DNA of 16,652 nt from Clostridiaceae bacterium (GCA_016297555.1 JAEDGK010000039.1:1-16652), one strand, 5' to 3'; counted from the stretch's first letter, positions 6,374 to 14,901 are shown. Notes: generated by a model not told the origin, from the letters alone. Made by a program: numbers and translations.

Positions 6374-9355
6374 ATGACAAAGCTTGAAAACGAGTCACAA
6401 AAGCAGTCAATATTCAAGCGATTTTTCGTAGGGAACTCCTATTGCTGGCTTGCCTGCCTGTGCACGGTGGGAGTTATGATGCTTGTTTATTACTGCTACA
6501 ATCTTTTTCCTTTCGGAGAAACAACAATTCTCAGAATGGACCTTTATCATCAATACGGCCCGCTTTTTGCGGAATTCTATGACAGGGTAACAAACCTCAA
6601 AAGCTTTCTTTATTCGTGGCAGACGGGTCTCGGCTCGCCTTTCATCGGCAATTTTTTTAACTACCTTTCAAGCCCGAGCGCTATTATAATGCTCATTCTC
6701 GGGCACGAAAATATGCCCGAAGCCATAGCGGGCATGATTATTGCCAAAGCCGCCCTTGCCGCGGGTTCATTCACATATTATCTGAAAAAATCGCAGGGCA
6801 GGCATGACTTCACCTCTGCCGCTTTCGGCGTGCTCTATGCAATGTGCGGCTATTTTATCGCATATTACTGGAATGTAATGTGGATAGACGCCATGGTCTA
6901 TTTCCCGCTCGTTGTTTTGGGAATTGAAAACATTATAAACCGCAGAAAGCCCGCGCTTTACATTGCCTTTTTGGCTCTCACCCTGCTTTCTAACTACTAT
7001 ATGGGTTATATGACCTGCCTTTTCTCGGTTATATACTTCCTTGTTTATTATTTCAGCAAATATGAGCTTGGCAGTCTTGACGAAAAAACGCCCTATGTTC
7101 TCAGCGAAAGCGGAGATAAAAAATATTCGTTCAAAAGCAAGGTCAAGGGCAGTATATTCTTGAAGAGCGGCTTTACCTTTGCTTTTTCAAGCATTGCCGC
7201 GGCGGGGCTTGTTGCGGTTGCGCTTATACCGACATTTATGATTCTCAAGAGCTGCTCGGCAACCTCAGGCACTTTCCCCGAAGAATACAGCTCCTATTAT
7301 TCAATCTTTGATTTCCTTGCAAATCACCTTGCTAGCGTTAAACCCACAATCCGCAGCAGCGGCGACACCGTTTTGCCCAATGTTTACTGCGGAGTTGCAA
7401 CGCTGATGCTCGTTCCGATGTATCTTTTCACAAAATCCGTTCCCCTTAAAGAAAAGGCTACGAATGTGGCTCTGCTCGGAGTTTTCTATTTCAGCTTTAA
7501 TATAAACTTCCTTAACTATATCTGGCACGGCTTCCACTACCCCAACGACCTGCCCTACCGCTTTTCGTTTATGTATTCTTTCATACTGCTCACTCTTGCC
7601 TACAAAGCATTTGTGCGCCTTAACGAATTCAGCGGCAGAGCCATTCTCGGCGCGGGAATTTCGGTTATCGGAGCAATAATACTCATTCAAAAAATCGGTT
7701 CGAAAAATGTTGAAGAAATCACAATTCTTATCAGCCTGATTTTCATTGTAACCTATTGCCTTGTTTTCGCGCTTGTAAAAAACCCGCAGTATCAGAAATC
7801 CGCCGTTTCTGTTTTGCTTCTTTGCTGTGTTATAGGCGAGGTTGCCTGTGCAAACACCGACCGATACAGCATGGATCAGCCGAAATCAAACTTTGTAGGC
7901 GACTATGCCGAATTTACCGAGCTGAAAGAAAAGCTTGACGAATATGACGGCGGCGACGATTACCGAATGGATCTGACCTATAACAGAGCAAGAATGGATC
8001 CCGCGTGGTACGGCTACAACGGTGTTTCCACCTTCTCCTCAATGGCTTATGAGAAGCTTTCGAATGTTCAGAGCGATCTCGGACTTTACGGCAACTATAT
8101 TAACAGCTACACCTATCATCTTCAGACGCCCGTTTACAATATGATGCATTCGCTCAAATATATTGTTGACAACAACGAAGATGTAACGCTCGAAAGCGAC
8201 TATTATACAGAGCTTATGAGCTCGGGCAAATTCACCGCATACGAAAACAATTATTATCTGCCCATCGGCTTTGCCGTAAACAGCGAGCTTGAAGACTGGT
8301 ATACCGATTTAAACAATCCGTTTACCGTTCAGAGCGATTGGTTTGAATATGCGACGGGCGTAACGGATGTTTTCGGAATGATGAATATTGACGAAGTACA
8401 ATATTACAATATGGATGAAATCACCTCGGGTCTTGACACGGGAGATATTTATTACACCAAGAGCGGCAGCGGCGAGGGTGAGCTGACCTTTATTCTCAAA
8501 ACGGAGGAAACAAAGCATTGCTACCTCTATGTTAATTCAAGAGATTTTGACAGCATAACCATCACCAAAAAGGGCGAAGATTTCACGCAATATACCGACG
8601 AGCCATATATTTATGACTTGGGAATTGTAACGCCCGAGGAAGAAATCATAGTCTTTATAAAGATTGAGGAATCGGACTACGGATATATTGATTTTTATCC
8701 CTATTTTGTAAATGACGACAAGCTAAACGAGGGCTATGAAATTCTCAAGCGCCGCCAGCTTAATGTTACCTCCTTTGAGGAAACAAGGATAACCGGAACG
8801 GTTTCCGCCGACGAGGACGCGCTGTTCTTCACCTCAATCCCCTATGACAAGGGCTGGACGGTAAAGCTTGACGGCAAGGAAATAGACGAGAGCGATTATG
8901 TTGCATTGGCTGACAGCGCATATCTCGGCTTTAAGCTGCCCGCAGGCGAACACACCGTTGAGCTGAGCTTTATGCCGAGGGGTCTTATTCTCGGAGCGGG
9001 AATATCCGCATTTACCGTGCTTGCGCTTATTGCCGCGGCAATAATATTCGCAAGGCGCAGAAAGAAAGCGGCTCTTGTTCCCGTTATTCAGCCCGCAGAG
9101 GCTGAAAGCGAGCCGATGAGCGTGAGCATCGACCTGCCCGACGAATCATCGGCGGAGCAAGCCGAAAGCTTAGAAATCGGCACAGAGGAGAGCGAGGAAG
9201 AAGAAACAGCAACGCAGGAAATCGGAGAAGAAATCAATTCCGAAAATCCCGAAGCAGCTCAGATTATTGAAGAGCCTGCAAGCCAAGAAGAAGCTGCCGA
9301 AACCACAGTAGAAACGGAAGAAGACAGCGGAGAGCCCGAGGATAAAACAGAATAA
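6374..9355 (+). CDS. YfhO-family polytopic membrane protein (GT-C-like glycosyltransferase) with acidic tail
   Basis: The product is 993 aa from ATG 6374, with GGAGG eight bases upstream. After a cytoplasmic N-terminus comes a membrane segment (about 24-45) and an outer loop with ILRMDLYHQYGPLFAEFYD (D56 in the family-type D-x-x-x-QY position), then many further membrane segments to about residue 500. An extracytoplasmic domain follows, with FTSIPYDKGWTVKLDGK before the last membrane helix (about 872-893). This layout matches YfhO (DUF family PF09586-type) proteins. Studied relatives, YfhO of Bacillus and GtlB of Listeria, add sugars from undecaprenyl-phosphate carriers to lipoteichoic acid; substrate here is inferred only. 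Unusually, the protein continues for about 100 residues after RRRKK as a Glu-rich, low-complexity tail. It is monocistronic between a promoter and a strong terminator. Confidence 0.85.
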   Translation: MTKLENESQKQSIFKRFFVGNSYCWLACLCTVGVMMLVYYCYNLFPFGETTILRMDLYHQYGPLFAEFYDRVTNLKSFLYSWQTGLGSPFIGNFFNYLSSPSAIIMLILGHENMPEAIAGMIIAKAALAAGSFTYYLKKSQGRHDFTSAAFGVLYAMCGYFIAYYWNVMWIDAMVYFPLVVLGIENIINRRKPALYIAFLALTLLSNYYMGYMTCLFSVIYFLVYYFSKYELGSLDEKTPYVLSESGDKKYSFKSKVKGSIFLKSGFTFAFSSIAAAGLVAVALIPTFMILKSCSATSGTFPEEYSSYYSIFDFLANHLASVKPTIRSSGDTVLPNVYCGVATLMLVPMYLFTKSVPLKEKATNVALLGVFYFSFNINFLNYIWHGFHYPNDLPYRFSFMYSFILLTLAYKAFVRLNEFSGRAILGAGISVIGAIILIQKIGSKNVEEITILISLIFIVTYCLVFALVKNPQYQKSAVSVLLLCCVIGEVACANTDRYSMDQPKSNFVGDYAEFTELKEKLDEYDGGDDYRMDLTYNRARMDPAWYGYNGVSTFSSMAYEKLSNVQSDLGLYGNYINSYTYHLQTPVYNMMHSLKYIVDNNEDVTLESDYYTELMSSGKFTAYENNYYLPIGFAVNSELEDWYTDLNNPFTVQSDWFEYATGVTDVFGMMNIDEVQYYNMDEITSGLDTGDIYYTKSGSGEGELTFILKTEETKHCYLYVNSRDFDSITITKKGEDFTQYTDEPYIYDLGIVTPEEEIIVFIKIEESDYGYIDFYPYFVNDDKLNEGYEILKRRQLNVTSFEETRITGTVSADEDALFFTSIPYDKGWTVKLDGKEIDESDYVALADSAYLGFKLPAGEHTVELSFMPRGLILGAGISAFTVLALIAAAIIFARRRKKAALVPVIQPAEAESEPMSVSIDLPDESSAEQAESLEIGTEESEEEETATQEIGEEINSENPEAAQIIEEPASQEEAAETTVETEEDSGEPEDKTE

Positions 9356-9358
9356 AAA

Positions 9359-9402
9359 AAGGCTGCAAGCAAACACCTGATAAGGCGAATGCTTGCAGCC
9401 TT
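9359..9402. terminator. Bidirectional intrinsic terminator, 13-bp stem
   Basis: AAGGCTGCAAGCA (9359-9371) pairs perfectly with TGCTTGCAGCCTT (9390-9402) around an 18-base loop. On the plus strand the stem is followed by AATTCTTTTT; on the minus strand it is followed by seven T residues that run into the YfhO stop codon. It therefore serves both the YfhO gene (stop 9355) and the convergent operon ending with the PHP gene (stop 9418). Confidence 0.9.
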
Positions 9403-9417
9403 AATTCTTTTTCAAAA

Positions 9418-10164
9418 TCAATAAAGTATTTCTTTCAGCCTTTCGGCATACTGCTTTGTATCAATATTGCAGAGCTTATGAGCGTCGGTTCCGATATTGA
9501 AAACACAGCCGACCTCTCTGCCTATACGGAAATAGCGGTGATAAAACTCGGGGTCGCCCAAAACTGCGGGAACATTCAGCTCCCATGCGATTTCTTTTTT
9601 ATTCGCTTTCTCCATAATGTCGCCCAGCTCATTATCCGTAAACGAGCGTGTGACCTCGTGCGGGTCTTCAAAGGCGTGAATGTAGCCTGCCATAAAGGGG
9701 TGAGCAAAGCAGTCCGCTCTGCCGCTTTCAATAACGCAGTCGGCGATTGCGAGCATATGCTCGGCATAAGCGCGCGGAGTTTTAACCTCGGGGTGCTCCC
9801 AATAATCCTGATGATAGTGATTAATGGTGTAAAGCCTGTAATCAAGCGAGCTGTCGCAGGCGATATCATCGGCAAACTTGCCTATGCCGTAAGCGGAAAG
9901 CTCCGCACCGACAAGCACCCTGACATTGGTTTTAACCTCTGCAAGCTCTCGGAGAATATCATATCTCTGCTGAGCAACCGCGTTTCTTTTGTTAATATAA
10001 TTGTGGTCGGTCAGAGCTATCATTTCAAGCCCCGCCTCTTGAGCGGTTTTCACGATGTCCGCCGCAACCATTTCAGGCTTTGCACAGCGTGAAAAGCGCG
10101 TGTGAATATGCATATTATATCTTATAAGCTCATCAATATCATAGGTTTTTTCGTGAAAAAACAT
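9418..10164 (-). CDS. PHP-domain metal-dependent phosphoesterase
   Basis: The product is 248 aa and shows the PHP-fold metal motifs in order: HIH (H19, H21), TDHN (D53, H54), GAE (E88), HYH (H116, H118), FAHP (H155) and GTDAH (D227, H229). These residues normally hold a three-metal centre that hydrolyses phosphate esters; relatives include histidinol-phosphate phosphatase (HisK) and the PHP domains of DNA polymerases, but this protein has no polymerase parts and no histidine-biosynthesis neighbours, so the substrate is open. Start ATG 10164 lies two bases after the tatD stop, with GGAG eight bases upstream. It is the last gene of the minus-strand operon, ending at the bidirectional terminator. 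Fold and metal centre are certain; the reaction is inferred. Confidence 0.88.
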   Translation of the reverse strand: MFFHEKTYDIDELIRYNMHIHTRFSRCAKPEMVAADIVKTAQEAGLEMIALTDHNYINKRNAVAQQRYDILRELAEVKTNVRVLVGAELSAYGIGKFADDIACDSSLDYRLYTINHYHQDYWEHPEVKTPRAYAEHMLAIADCVIESGRADCFAHPFMAGYIHAFEDPHEVTRSFTDNELGDIMEKANKKEIAWELNVPAVLGDPEFYHRYFRIGREVGCVFNIGTDAHKLCNIDTKQYAERLKEILY

Positions 10165-10166
10165 TA

Positions 10167-10934
10167 TTAAAGCTCCAATCCGAAAAGAGTATTTGCGTTT
10201 TTACGCGTAAGGTCAAGAATTTCGTCTTCGCTCACTCCCCTGACGCCTGCAATGACGCGGGCGGTATAAGGAATAAATGAGGAATCACATCTCTGCCCTC
10301 TGAAAGGCACGGGCGTCATATAGGGGCAATCGGTTTCGATAACCAGCCTGTCAGCGGGAACACAAGCGGCAACCTCAAGTGGCTTGCGCGCGTTTTTGAA
10401 GGTGACCGCACCGCCGAGCCCGATATACATACCAAGCTTCACGATTTCAGCCGCCATTTCCGCAGAGCCCGAAAAGCAATGGACAACACCCTTTGGCTTA
10501 TATCTTTTGAGCAAAGTCAAAGTGTCCTCATGCGCCTCTCTGTCGTGAACGATTATCGGCAAATCAAGCTCCTTTGCAAGAACTATCTGCTGCTCAAAAA
10601 TTTGAAGCTGAATGTCTCTCGGTGAGAAATCATAATGATAATCAAGCCCGATTTCGCCGACTGCAACGCATTTTTCTTCATTGCAAAGCTTTTTTAAAAC
10701 AGGCAGATATCCTTTTTTGCACTCTGCCGCCTCATGCGGATGAACTCCGCACGCCGCATACACAAAATCGAATTCATCGGCAAGCTCAAGGCTTGTGAGA
10801 GATGAAGCAATATCGCTCGCGCAGTTAATAACGCCGCAAACGCCCTGCTCGGGCAGGGCGCTTACAAGCTCTTTTCTGTCATCGTTAAACGCCTCGCTGT
10901 CATAATGCGCGTGGCTGTCAAAAATATTTCTCAT
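10167..10934 (-). CDS. tatD: TatD-family metal-dependent hydrolase (deoxyribonuclease)
   Basis: The product is 255 aa from ATG 10934 (MRNIFDSHAHYD). The frame is open 27 codons further upstream, but that stretch lies inside metG and is not family-like. The TatD metal set is complete: HxH (H8, H10), E94 in VGEIGLDYHYD, H130 in VHDREA, H152 in VHCFSG, and D202 in ETDCPYMTP. TatD proteins are TIM-barrel hydrolases acting as 3'-5' DNases or nucleases in DNA quality control. The gene sits four bases after metG; metG-tatD pairing is common in Firmicutes (as with metS and yabD). A weak AAGG about 13 bases upstream and the tight spacing suggest coupling to metG translation. Confidence 0.93.
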   Translation of the reverse strand: MRNIFDSHAHYDSEAFNDDRKELVSALPEQGVCGVINCASDIASSLTSLELADEFDFVYAACGVHPHEAAECKKGYLPVLKKLCNEEKCVAVGEIGLDYHYDFSPRDIQLQIFEQQIVLAKELDLPIIVHDREAHEDTLTLLKRYKPKGVVHCFSGSAEMAAEIVKLGMYIGLGGAVTFKNARKPLEVAACVPADRLVIETDCPYMTPVPFRGQRCDSSFIPYTARVIAGVRGVSEDEILDLTRKNANTLFGLEL

Positions 10935-10938
10935 AGGA

Positions 10939-12873
10939 TTATCTGACCTTGCTTCCTGCGGGAATGCCGTCAACGAAAATAACCTTAACATCGTCCTCGC
11001 CCGCGTCAGCCGCAAGAATCATACCGCAGCTTTCAACTCCGCAGAGAACGGCGGGTTTGAGGTTTGAAACAAGGATAATGCTTTTGCCGACAAGCTCCTC
11101 GGGCTTATACCACTTTGCAATGCCCGAAGCAACCGTTCTCGGCTCGCCCGTTCCGTCGTCAAGTGTAAGCTGAAGCAGCTTCTTCGCCTTTTTAACGGGC
11201 ACACATTCCGTAATTTTTGCAACTCTGAGGTCAACCTTTGCAAAATCGTCAATTCCGATTTTGGCTACTCCGAGAATTTCTTCTTTGAGCGGATTTACGG
11301 GATTTGCCGCAGTCTGAGCCGCTTCAAGCTCGGCAAGCTCTTTTTCAAGGTCAATTCTCGGGAAGATAATGCCGCCCTTAACAACGGCGTAAGTTTCTTC
11401 CTTGCCGAATTCGCCTGCTTCGTCCCATATAAAATCAGGTGAAACGCCGAGCTGACGCCTGATTTCCGCTGAGGTTTCGGGCATAAAGGGAGCAATGAGA
11501 ACAGAAATCATTCTGATGCTCTCGCACAGATTATACATAACCTGCGCCAGCCTTGCCTTTTTAGCCTCGTCCTTGGCAAGCGCCCACGGCGCGGTTTCGT
11601 CAATGTATTTATTCGTTCTTGAAACAAGCTTCCAGATATTTGTCAGCGCAACGGAATAGTTGAATTTATCAAGCTCTTTTTCCGCATCGCCCTTTGTGGC
11701 AAGCGCAAGAGATTTAAGCTCATCATCAAACTCTCCCGCTTCACGCTCTGTCGGAAGCGTTCCGCCGAAATACTTCTGAACCATTGCTACCGTTCTTGAA
11801 ACAAGGTTGCCGAGGTCATTGGCAAGGTCGGAATTAATTCGGTTGATGAGGTTTTCGTTTGAGAACGAGCCGTCCGAGCCGAAAGTGAATTCACGCAGAA
11901 GGTAATAACGCAGAGCGTCAACGCCGTATCTCTCCGCAAGCACAACGGGGTCAACAACATTGCCGACGGATTTGCTCATCTTGCCGCCGTCAATGAGAAC
12001 CCAGCCGTGAGCATAAACCTTTTCGGGCAGAGGCTCTTCAATCGACATAAGGAAAGCCGGCCAATAAATCATATGGAAACGGATGATATCCTTGCCTATG
12101 AGGTGAACATCGGCAGGCCAGAATTTTTTATAAAGCGAATCATCCTCCGAGCCGTAGCCGAGGGCAGTGATGTAATTGGTCAGAGCGTCAAGCCAGACAT
12201 AGATAACATGATCCTCGTTTACGGGAACGGGAATTCCCCATTTAAAGGAGGAACGGGAAACACACAAATCCTGCAAACCGGGCTTTATGAAATTATTAAC
12301 CATTTCATTCTGCCTGCTCTGAGGCTCAATGAAGCCGGGGTGCTCGTCATAATATTTCGCGAGCCTGTCCGCATAGGCGGAAAGCTTGAAGAAATAAGCT
12401 TCTTCACGCTCTTTGGTAACGGGTCTGCCGCAGTCGGGGCATTTACCGTCGGCAGCCTGTGTTTCGGTCCAGAAGGATTCGCAGGGCTTGCAATAAAGAC
12501 CTTCGTAATATCCCTTATAGATATCGCCCTTATCATACATTTTTTGGAATATCTTCTGAACTGCTTTTTCGTGGTATTCATCGGTCGTTCTGATGAATTT
12601 ATCATAGGATATATTCATCAGCTTCCAGAGCTCTTTGATACCGCCTACAATATTGTCAACATATTCTTTGGGAGTAACGCCCGCAGCCTTTGCTTTATCC
12701 TCAATTTTCTGACCGTGCTCGTCAGTACCCGTGAGGAAAAAGGTATCATAGCCCTGAAATCTCTTGTAGCGCGCCATTGTATCCGCCGCAACGGTTGAAT
12801 AGGTGTGACCTATATGAAGCTTATCTGACGGATAATAAATCGGCGTTGTAATATAAAAAGTTTTTTTATCCAT
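10939..12873 (-). CDS. metG: Methionyl-tRNA synthetase
   Basis: The product is 644 aa from ATG 12873, chosen because GGAGGG (12881-12886) lies seven bases upstream; an in-frame TTG at 12903 has no support. The class I signature is HIGH (residues 20-23) and the second is KMSKS (298-302). A zinc knuckle is present as CxxC...CxxC (C128, C131, C145, C148). The C-terminus from about residue 540 is a tRNA-binding EMAP/Trbp-like domain (DDFAKVDLRVAKITE, later GVESCGMILA). The enzyme charges tRNA-Met and initiator tRNA in the cytoplasm. It stands 26 bp downstream of nagB and four bases before tatD. No T-box or SAM-type leader fits in that gap, and no separate promoter is obvious, so it seems to depend on the operon promoter. 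Full length and intact. Confidence 0.97.
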   Translation of the reverse strand: MDKKTFYITTPIYYPSDKLHIGHTYSTVAADTMARYKRFQGYDTFFLTGTDEHGQKIEDKAKAAGVTPKEYVDNIVGGIKELWKLMNISYDKFIRTTDEYHEKAVQKIFQKMYDKGDIYKGYYEGLYCKPCESFWTETQAADGKCPDCGRPVTKEREEAYFFKLSAYADRLAKYYDEHPGFIEPQSRQNEMVNNFIKPGLQDLCVSRSSFKWGIPVPVNEDHVIYVWLDALTNYITALGYGSEDDSLYKKFWPADVHLIGKDIIRFHMIYWPAFLMSIEEPLPEKVYAHGWVLIDGGKMSKSVGNVVDPVVLAERYGVDALRYYLLREFTFGSDGSFSNENLINRINSDLANDLGNLVSRTVAMVQKYFGGTLPTEREAGEFDDELKSLALATKGDAEKELDKFNYSVALTNIWKLVSRTNKYIDETAPWALAKDEAKKARLAQVMYNLCESIRMISVLIAPFMPETSAEIRRQLGVSPDFIWDEAGEFGKEETYAVVKGGIIFPRIDLEKELAELEAAQTAANPVNPLKEEILGVAKIGIDDFAKVDLRVAKITECVPVKKAKKLLQLTLDDGTGEPRTVASGIAKWYKPEELVGKSIILVSNLKPAVLCGVESCGMILAADAGEDDVKVIFVDGIPAGSKVR

Positions 12874-12899
12874 TGGAAATCCCTCCGTTAAATTTGCTC

Positions 12900-13622
12900 T
12901 CAAAGCAGGCTTGCCGCCGCCTCGTCAAGGAATATCACAGCGTCTTTATGCTCCTGAAGCACGGAAGCGGGGCAATGCGGAGTTACGGGACCTTTTATCA
13001 TATCCTTGACCGCCTGAGCCTTTGAAGCGCCCGTTGCTATCAGTATTATTTTGCGGGCTTTCATTATTGAGCCTATGCCCATTGTCATGGCATAACGGGG
13101 CATGGGGATATCGTCAAAGTAGATTGAATTCGCTTCAATCGTGCTGTCGGTGAGCTTTACCTTGTGGCTCTCGCCCGAAAATTCATCCGACGGCTCGTTG
13201 AAAGCAATATGACCGTTTCTGCCGATGCCGAGAAGCTGAATATCGAGGCCGCCCTTTGAAGCAATGTCTGCGGCGTATCTTGCGCTCTCCGCCTCGGGGT
13301 CTGCCGCATTTCCGTCAAGGAAGCCGACATTATCAAGGTTAACATCAACCTTTGAGAAAAGGTTTTCGAGCATAAATGTATAGTAGCTGTTTTTGTGAGT
13401 TTTGGGAAGGTCGCAGTATTCATCAAGGTTAAAGGTCTTGACATCCTTGAAGGATACCTTGCCCGCCTTGTACTGCTCAACGATATAGTTATAAGTCGGA
13501 ACGGGAGTAGCGCCCGTTGCAAAGCCGAGCACGCAATCGGGCTTTGAGTTGATAAAATCACAGTAGAGCTTGCCGACGGCTTCTCCTATTTCCGCTTCAT
13601 TCTTAAAAATTCTGATATCCAT
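12900..13622 (-). CDS. nagB: Glucosamine-6-phosphate deaminase
   Basis: The product is 240 aa from ATG 13622 (MDIRIFKNEAE). An in-frame TTG at 13634 is possible but gives a non-family extension. Family motifs are GFATGATPVPTY (33-44), FNLDEY with catalytic D67, and LGIGRNGHIAFNEP (131-144) with H138 and E143, the acid/base residues for ring opening. NagB converts glucosamine-6-phosphate to fructose-6-phosphate and ammonia, the entry of amino sugars into glycolysis. It follows the oxidoreductase by 18 bp and has only a purine-rich AGAAAGAG ribosome site. No nagA partner is in the window. Its presence supports a carbohydrate role for the operon head. Confidence 0.95.
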   Translation of the reverse strand: MDIRIFKNEAEIGEAVGKLYCDFINSKPDCVLGFATGATPVPTYNYIVEQYKAGKVSFKDVKTFNLDEYCDLPKTHKNSYYTFMLENLFSKVDVNLDNVGFLDGNAADPEAESARYAADIASKGGLDIQLLGIGRNGHIAFNEPSDEFSGESHKVKLTDSTIEANSIYFDDIPMPRYAMTMGIGSIMKARKIILIATGASKAQAVKDMIKGPVTPHCPASVLQEHKDAVIFLDEAAASLL

Positions 13623-13640
13623 TTTATTCAACACTCTTTC

Positions 13641-14705
13641 TCAGTCAATTTTTATTTCCGTATGTTTCTCGGATGAATCATAAATAGCCTGCATAATCTT
13701 TGAGGTTTCAACCGCGTAATCTATATTCTGCTGATTTTTATCGCCCGTCTTTATGCATCTGATGAAATCGTTTATTTCGTTCTGATACATATCGGTTGTC
13801 TTTGCAGAAACCTTTGTTTCGGTTAGCATACCGTTTTTAACCGACCAAAGCCTGAAATCGGAGCAATAGCTGAGCCTTATTCCCGCCTTGTCGCCCATGA
13901 AATCAATATACATTTCATCAACGCCTACATTCTGCGCCCATGCTCCGTTAAAGCTGATTACGGGACCCGATGTGCGGACAATGCCGACAACGGAATCGTC
14001 AACATCATATGTGCCGTTCATATCGGCGCTGTCTTCCGCCCACATTCCGGTATAGGTATAGTTCTTTATGTCTTTGCCGAGCTTGCAGAAAGCCTCGCCG
14101 GAAGCAGTCAAGGGCTTGGGGTCGCCGCAGCAATACATAATCAGGTCAAGGAAATGAACGCCCCAATCAATGAGCGCTCCCCCGCCCGATTTTGCCTTTG
14201 TTGTGAAATCTCCGCCGATGCCGGGAATTGAGCGGAGCTTGCGGAACGAAGCATAAACATGATAAACCTCGCCGAGCTCGCCGCTGTCAATAAGCTCTCT
14301 GATTTTCATAACATAGGTATTGAAGCGGTTGCAAACGCCGATATTAAGAACCTTGCCCGTTTCGTGAGCAACCCGCTGCATTTCAAGAGCCTCGGAAAGA
14401 ATTCTTGCCGCCGGCTTTTCGCAAAGAACATTTTTGCCCGCTTTGAGAAAATCAATGGCGATTACGGAGTGCATATCGTTGTGAGTGCAGACTGAAACTG
14501 CGTCAAGCTCGGGATCGTTCAGAAAATCGTGATAATCGACAACCGCTTTGCCGCAGCCGTATTTCTCAACGCATTTTTCCGCTCTTTCGGGAATAATGTC
14601 GCAGAAATATTTGATTTCAGCTTCCTCATTTTTGAGATAAGACGGAATATGAGATGAATTGGCAATGTTTCCGCAGCCGATAACGGCAACTTTTATTTTT
14701 GACAC
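13641..14705 (-). CDS. Gfo/Idh/MocA-family NAD(P)-dependent sugar oxidoreductase
   Basis: The product is 354 aa from GTG 14705, which has AGGAGG eight bases upstream (14714-14719). The in-frame ATG at 14723 precedes that ribosome site and is less likely. The N-terminal Rossmann fold shows VAVIGCGNIA (6-15); CEKPAA (95-100) contains the family catalytic lysine K97; and GGGALIDWGVHFLDL (174-188) supplies D180 and H184 of the substrate site. Enzymes of this family oxidise or reduce hydroxyls of sugars, inositols and glycosides, often at C3. It heads the operon with nagB and faces two sugar-isomerase genes across a divergent promoter region, pointing to sugar catabolism; the substrate cannot be read from sequence. 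Confidence 0.92.
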   Translation of the reverse strand: MSKIKVAVIGCGNIANSSHIPSYLKNEEAEIKYFCDIIPERAEKCVEKYGCGKAVVDYHDFLNDPELDAVSVCTHNDMHSVIAIDFLKAGKNVLCEKPAARILSEALEMQRVAHETGKVLNIGVCNRFNTYVMKIRELIDSGELGEVYHVYASFRKLRSIPGIGGDFTTKAKSGGGALIDWGVHFLDLIMYCCGDPKPLTASGEAFCKLGKDIKNYTYTGMWAEDSADMNGTYDVDDSVVGIVRTSGPVISFNGAWAQNVGVDEMYIDFMGDKAGIRLSYCSDFRLWSVKNGMLTETKVSAKTTDMYQNEINDFIRCIKTGDKNQQNIDYAVETSKIMQAIYDSSEKHTEIKID

Positions 14706-14741
14706 GGCTTTTTCCTCCTGCATATCTTTATGTTTAATCCG

Positions 14742-14767
14742 AGATATACCATATATCGAATATATCT
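14742..14767. promoter_or_regulatory. AT-rich dyad at the oxidoreductase operon start site, candidate operator
   Basis: AGATATA (14742-14748) and TATATCT (14761-14767) form a perfect 7-bp inverted repeat with a 12-base centre that itself contains an ATATA...TATAT symmetry. It spans the predicted start (about 14764) and early leader of the minus-strand operon, a typical repressor position. The extreme AT richness means chance symmetry is possible. Confidence 0.4.
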
Positions 14768-14770
14768 AAT

Positions 14771-14798
14771 AATATAACACAAAAACAAAAAATGTAAA
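14771..14798 (-). promoter_or_regulatory. Extended -10 promoter for the oxidoreductase-nagB-metG-tatD-PHP operon
   Basis: Reading the minus strand, TTTACA (14798-14793) is followed after 16 bp by TATATT (14776-14771), with TGT just before it. The expected start is near 14764, giving a leader of about 59 nt to the GTG start. This leader is too short for a T-box. Confidence 0.7.
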
Positions 14799-14816
14799 GT
14801 TAAATACAAAAAAAAC

Positions 14817-14845
14817 TTGCTAAATACGGCAATGTTTGCTATCAT
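14817..14845 (+). promoter_or_regulatory. Extended -10 promoter for the isomerase gene pair
   Basis: The -35 is TTGCTA (14817-14822), the spacer 17 bp, and the -10 TATCAT (14840-14845) with TGC just upstream. The expected start is about 14852. It is separated from the opposed promoter by 18 bp between -35 elements, so both could be governed by one regulator bound between them. Confidence 0.7.
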
Positions 14846-14859
14846 AAGGCTGAAAGATA

Positions 14860-14874
14860 AAGCGCACCGCGCTT
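14860..14874 (+). promoter_or_regulatory. Leader hairpin of the isomerase transcript
   Basis: AAGCGC-ACC-GCGCTT is a perfect 6-bp stem, strikingly GC-rich within an AT-rich leader, about eight bases after the predicted start and 12 bases before the AAAGGAG ribosome site. It could stabilise the mRNA 5' end or be a regulator site. It is not followed by a T-tract, so it is not a terminator. Confidence 0.45.
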
Positions 14875-14901
14875 AATAAAAACCAAAAGGAGAATTTTAC
14901 T

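Noticed and set aside
9478..10092. A 204-codon plus-strand frame opposite the PHP gene
   Set aside because: The PHP metal motifs on the minus strand fix the coding strand; no ribosome site or known motif here.
10935..11015. N-terminal extension of the TatD protein
   Set aside because: The extra 27 residues lie in the metG coding region out of frame, are unlike TatD proteins, and the standard start MRNIFDSHAH is available at 10934.
12007..12798. A 263-codon plus-strand reading frame opposite metG
   Set aside because: It lies wholly antisense to a fully intact methionyl-tRNA synthetase, has no ribosome site and shows no family resemblance; it is a codon-bias shadow.
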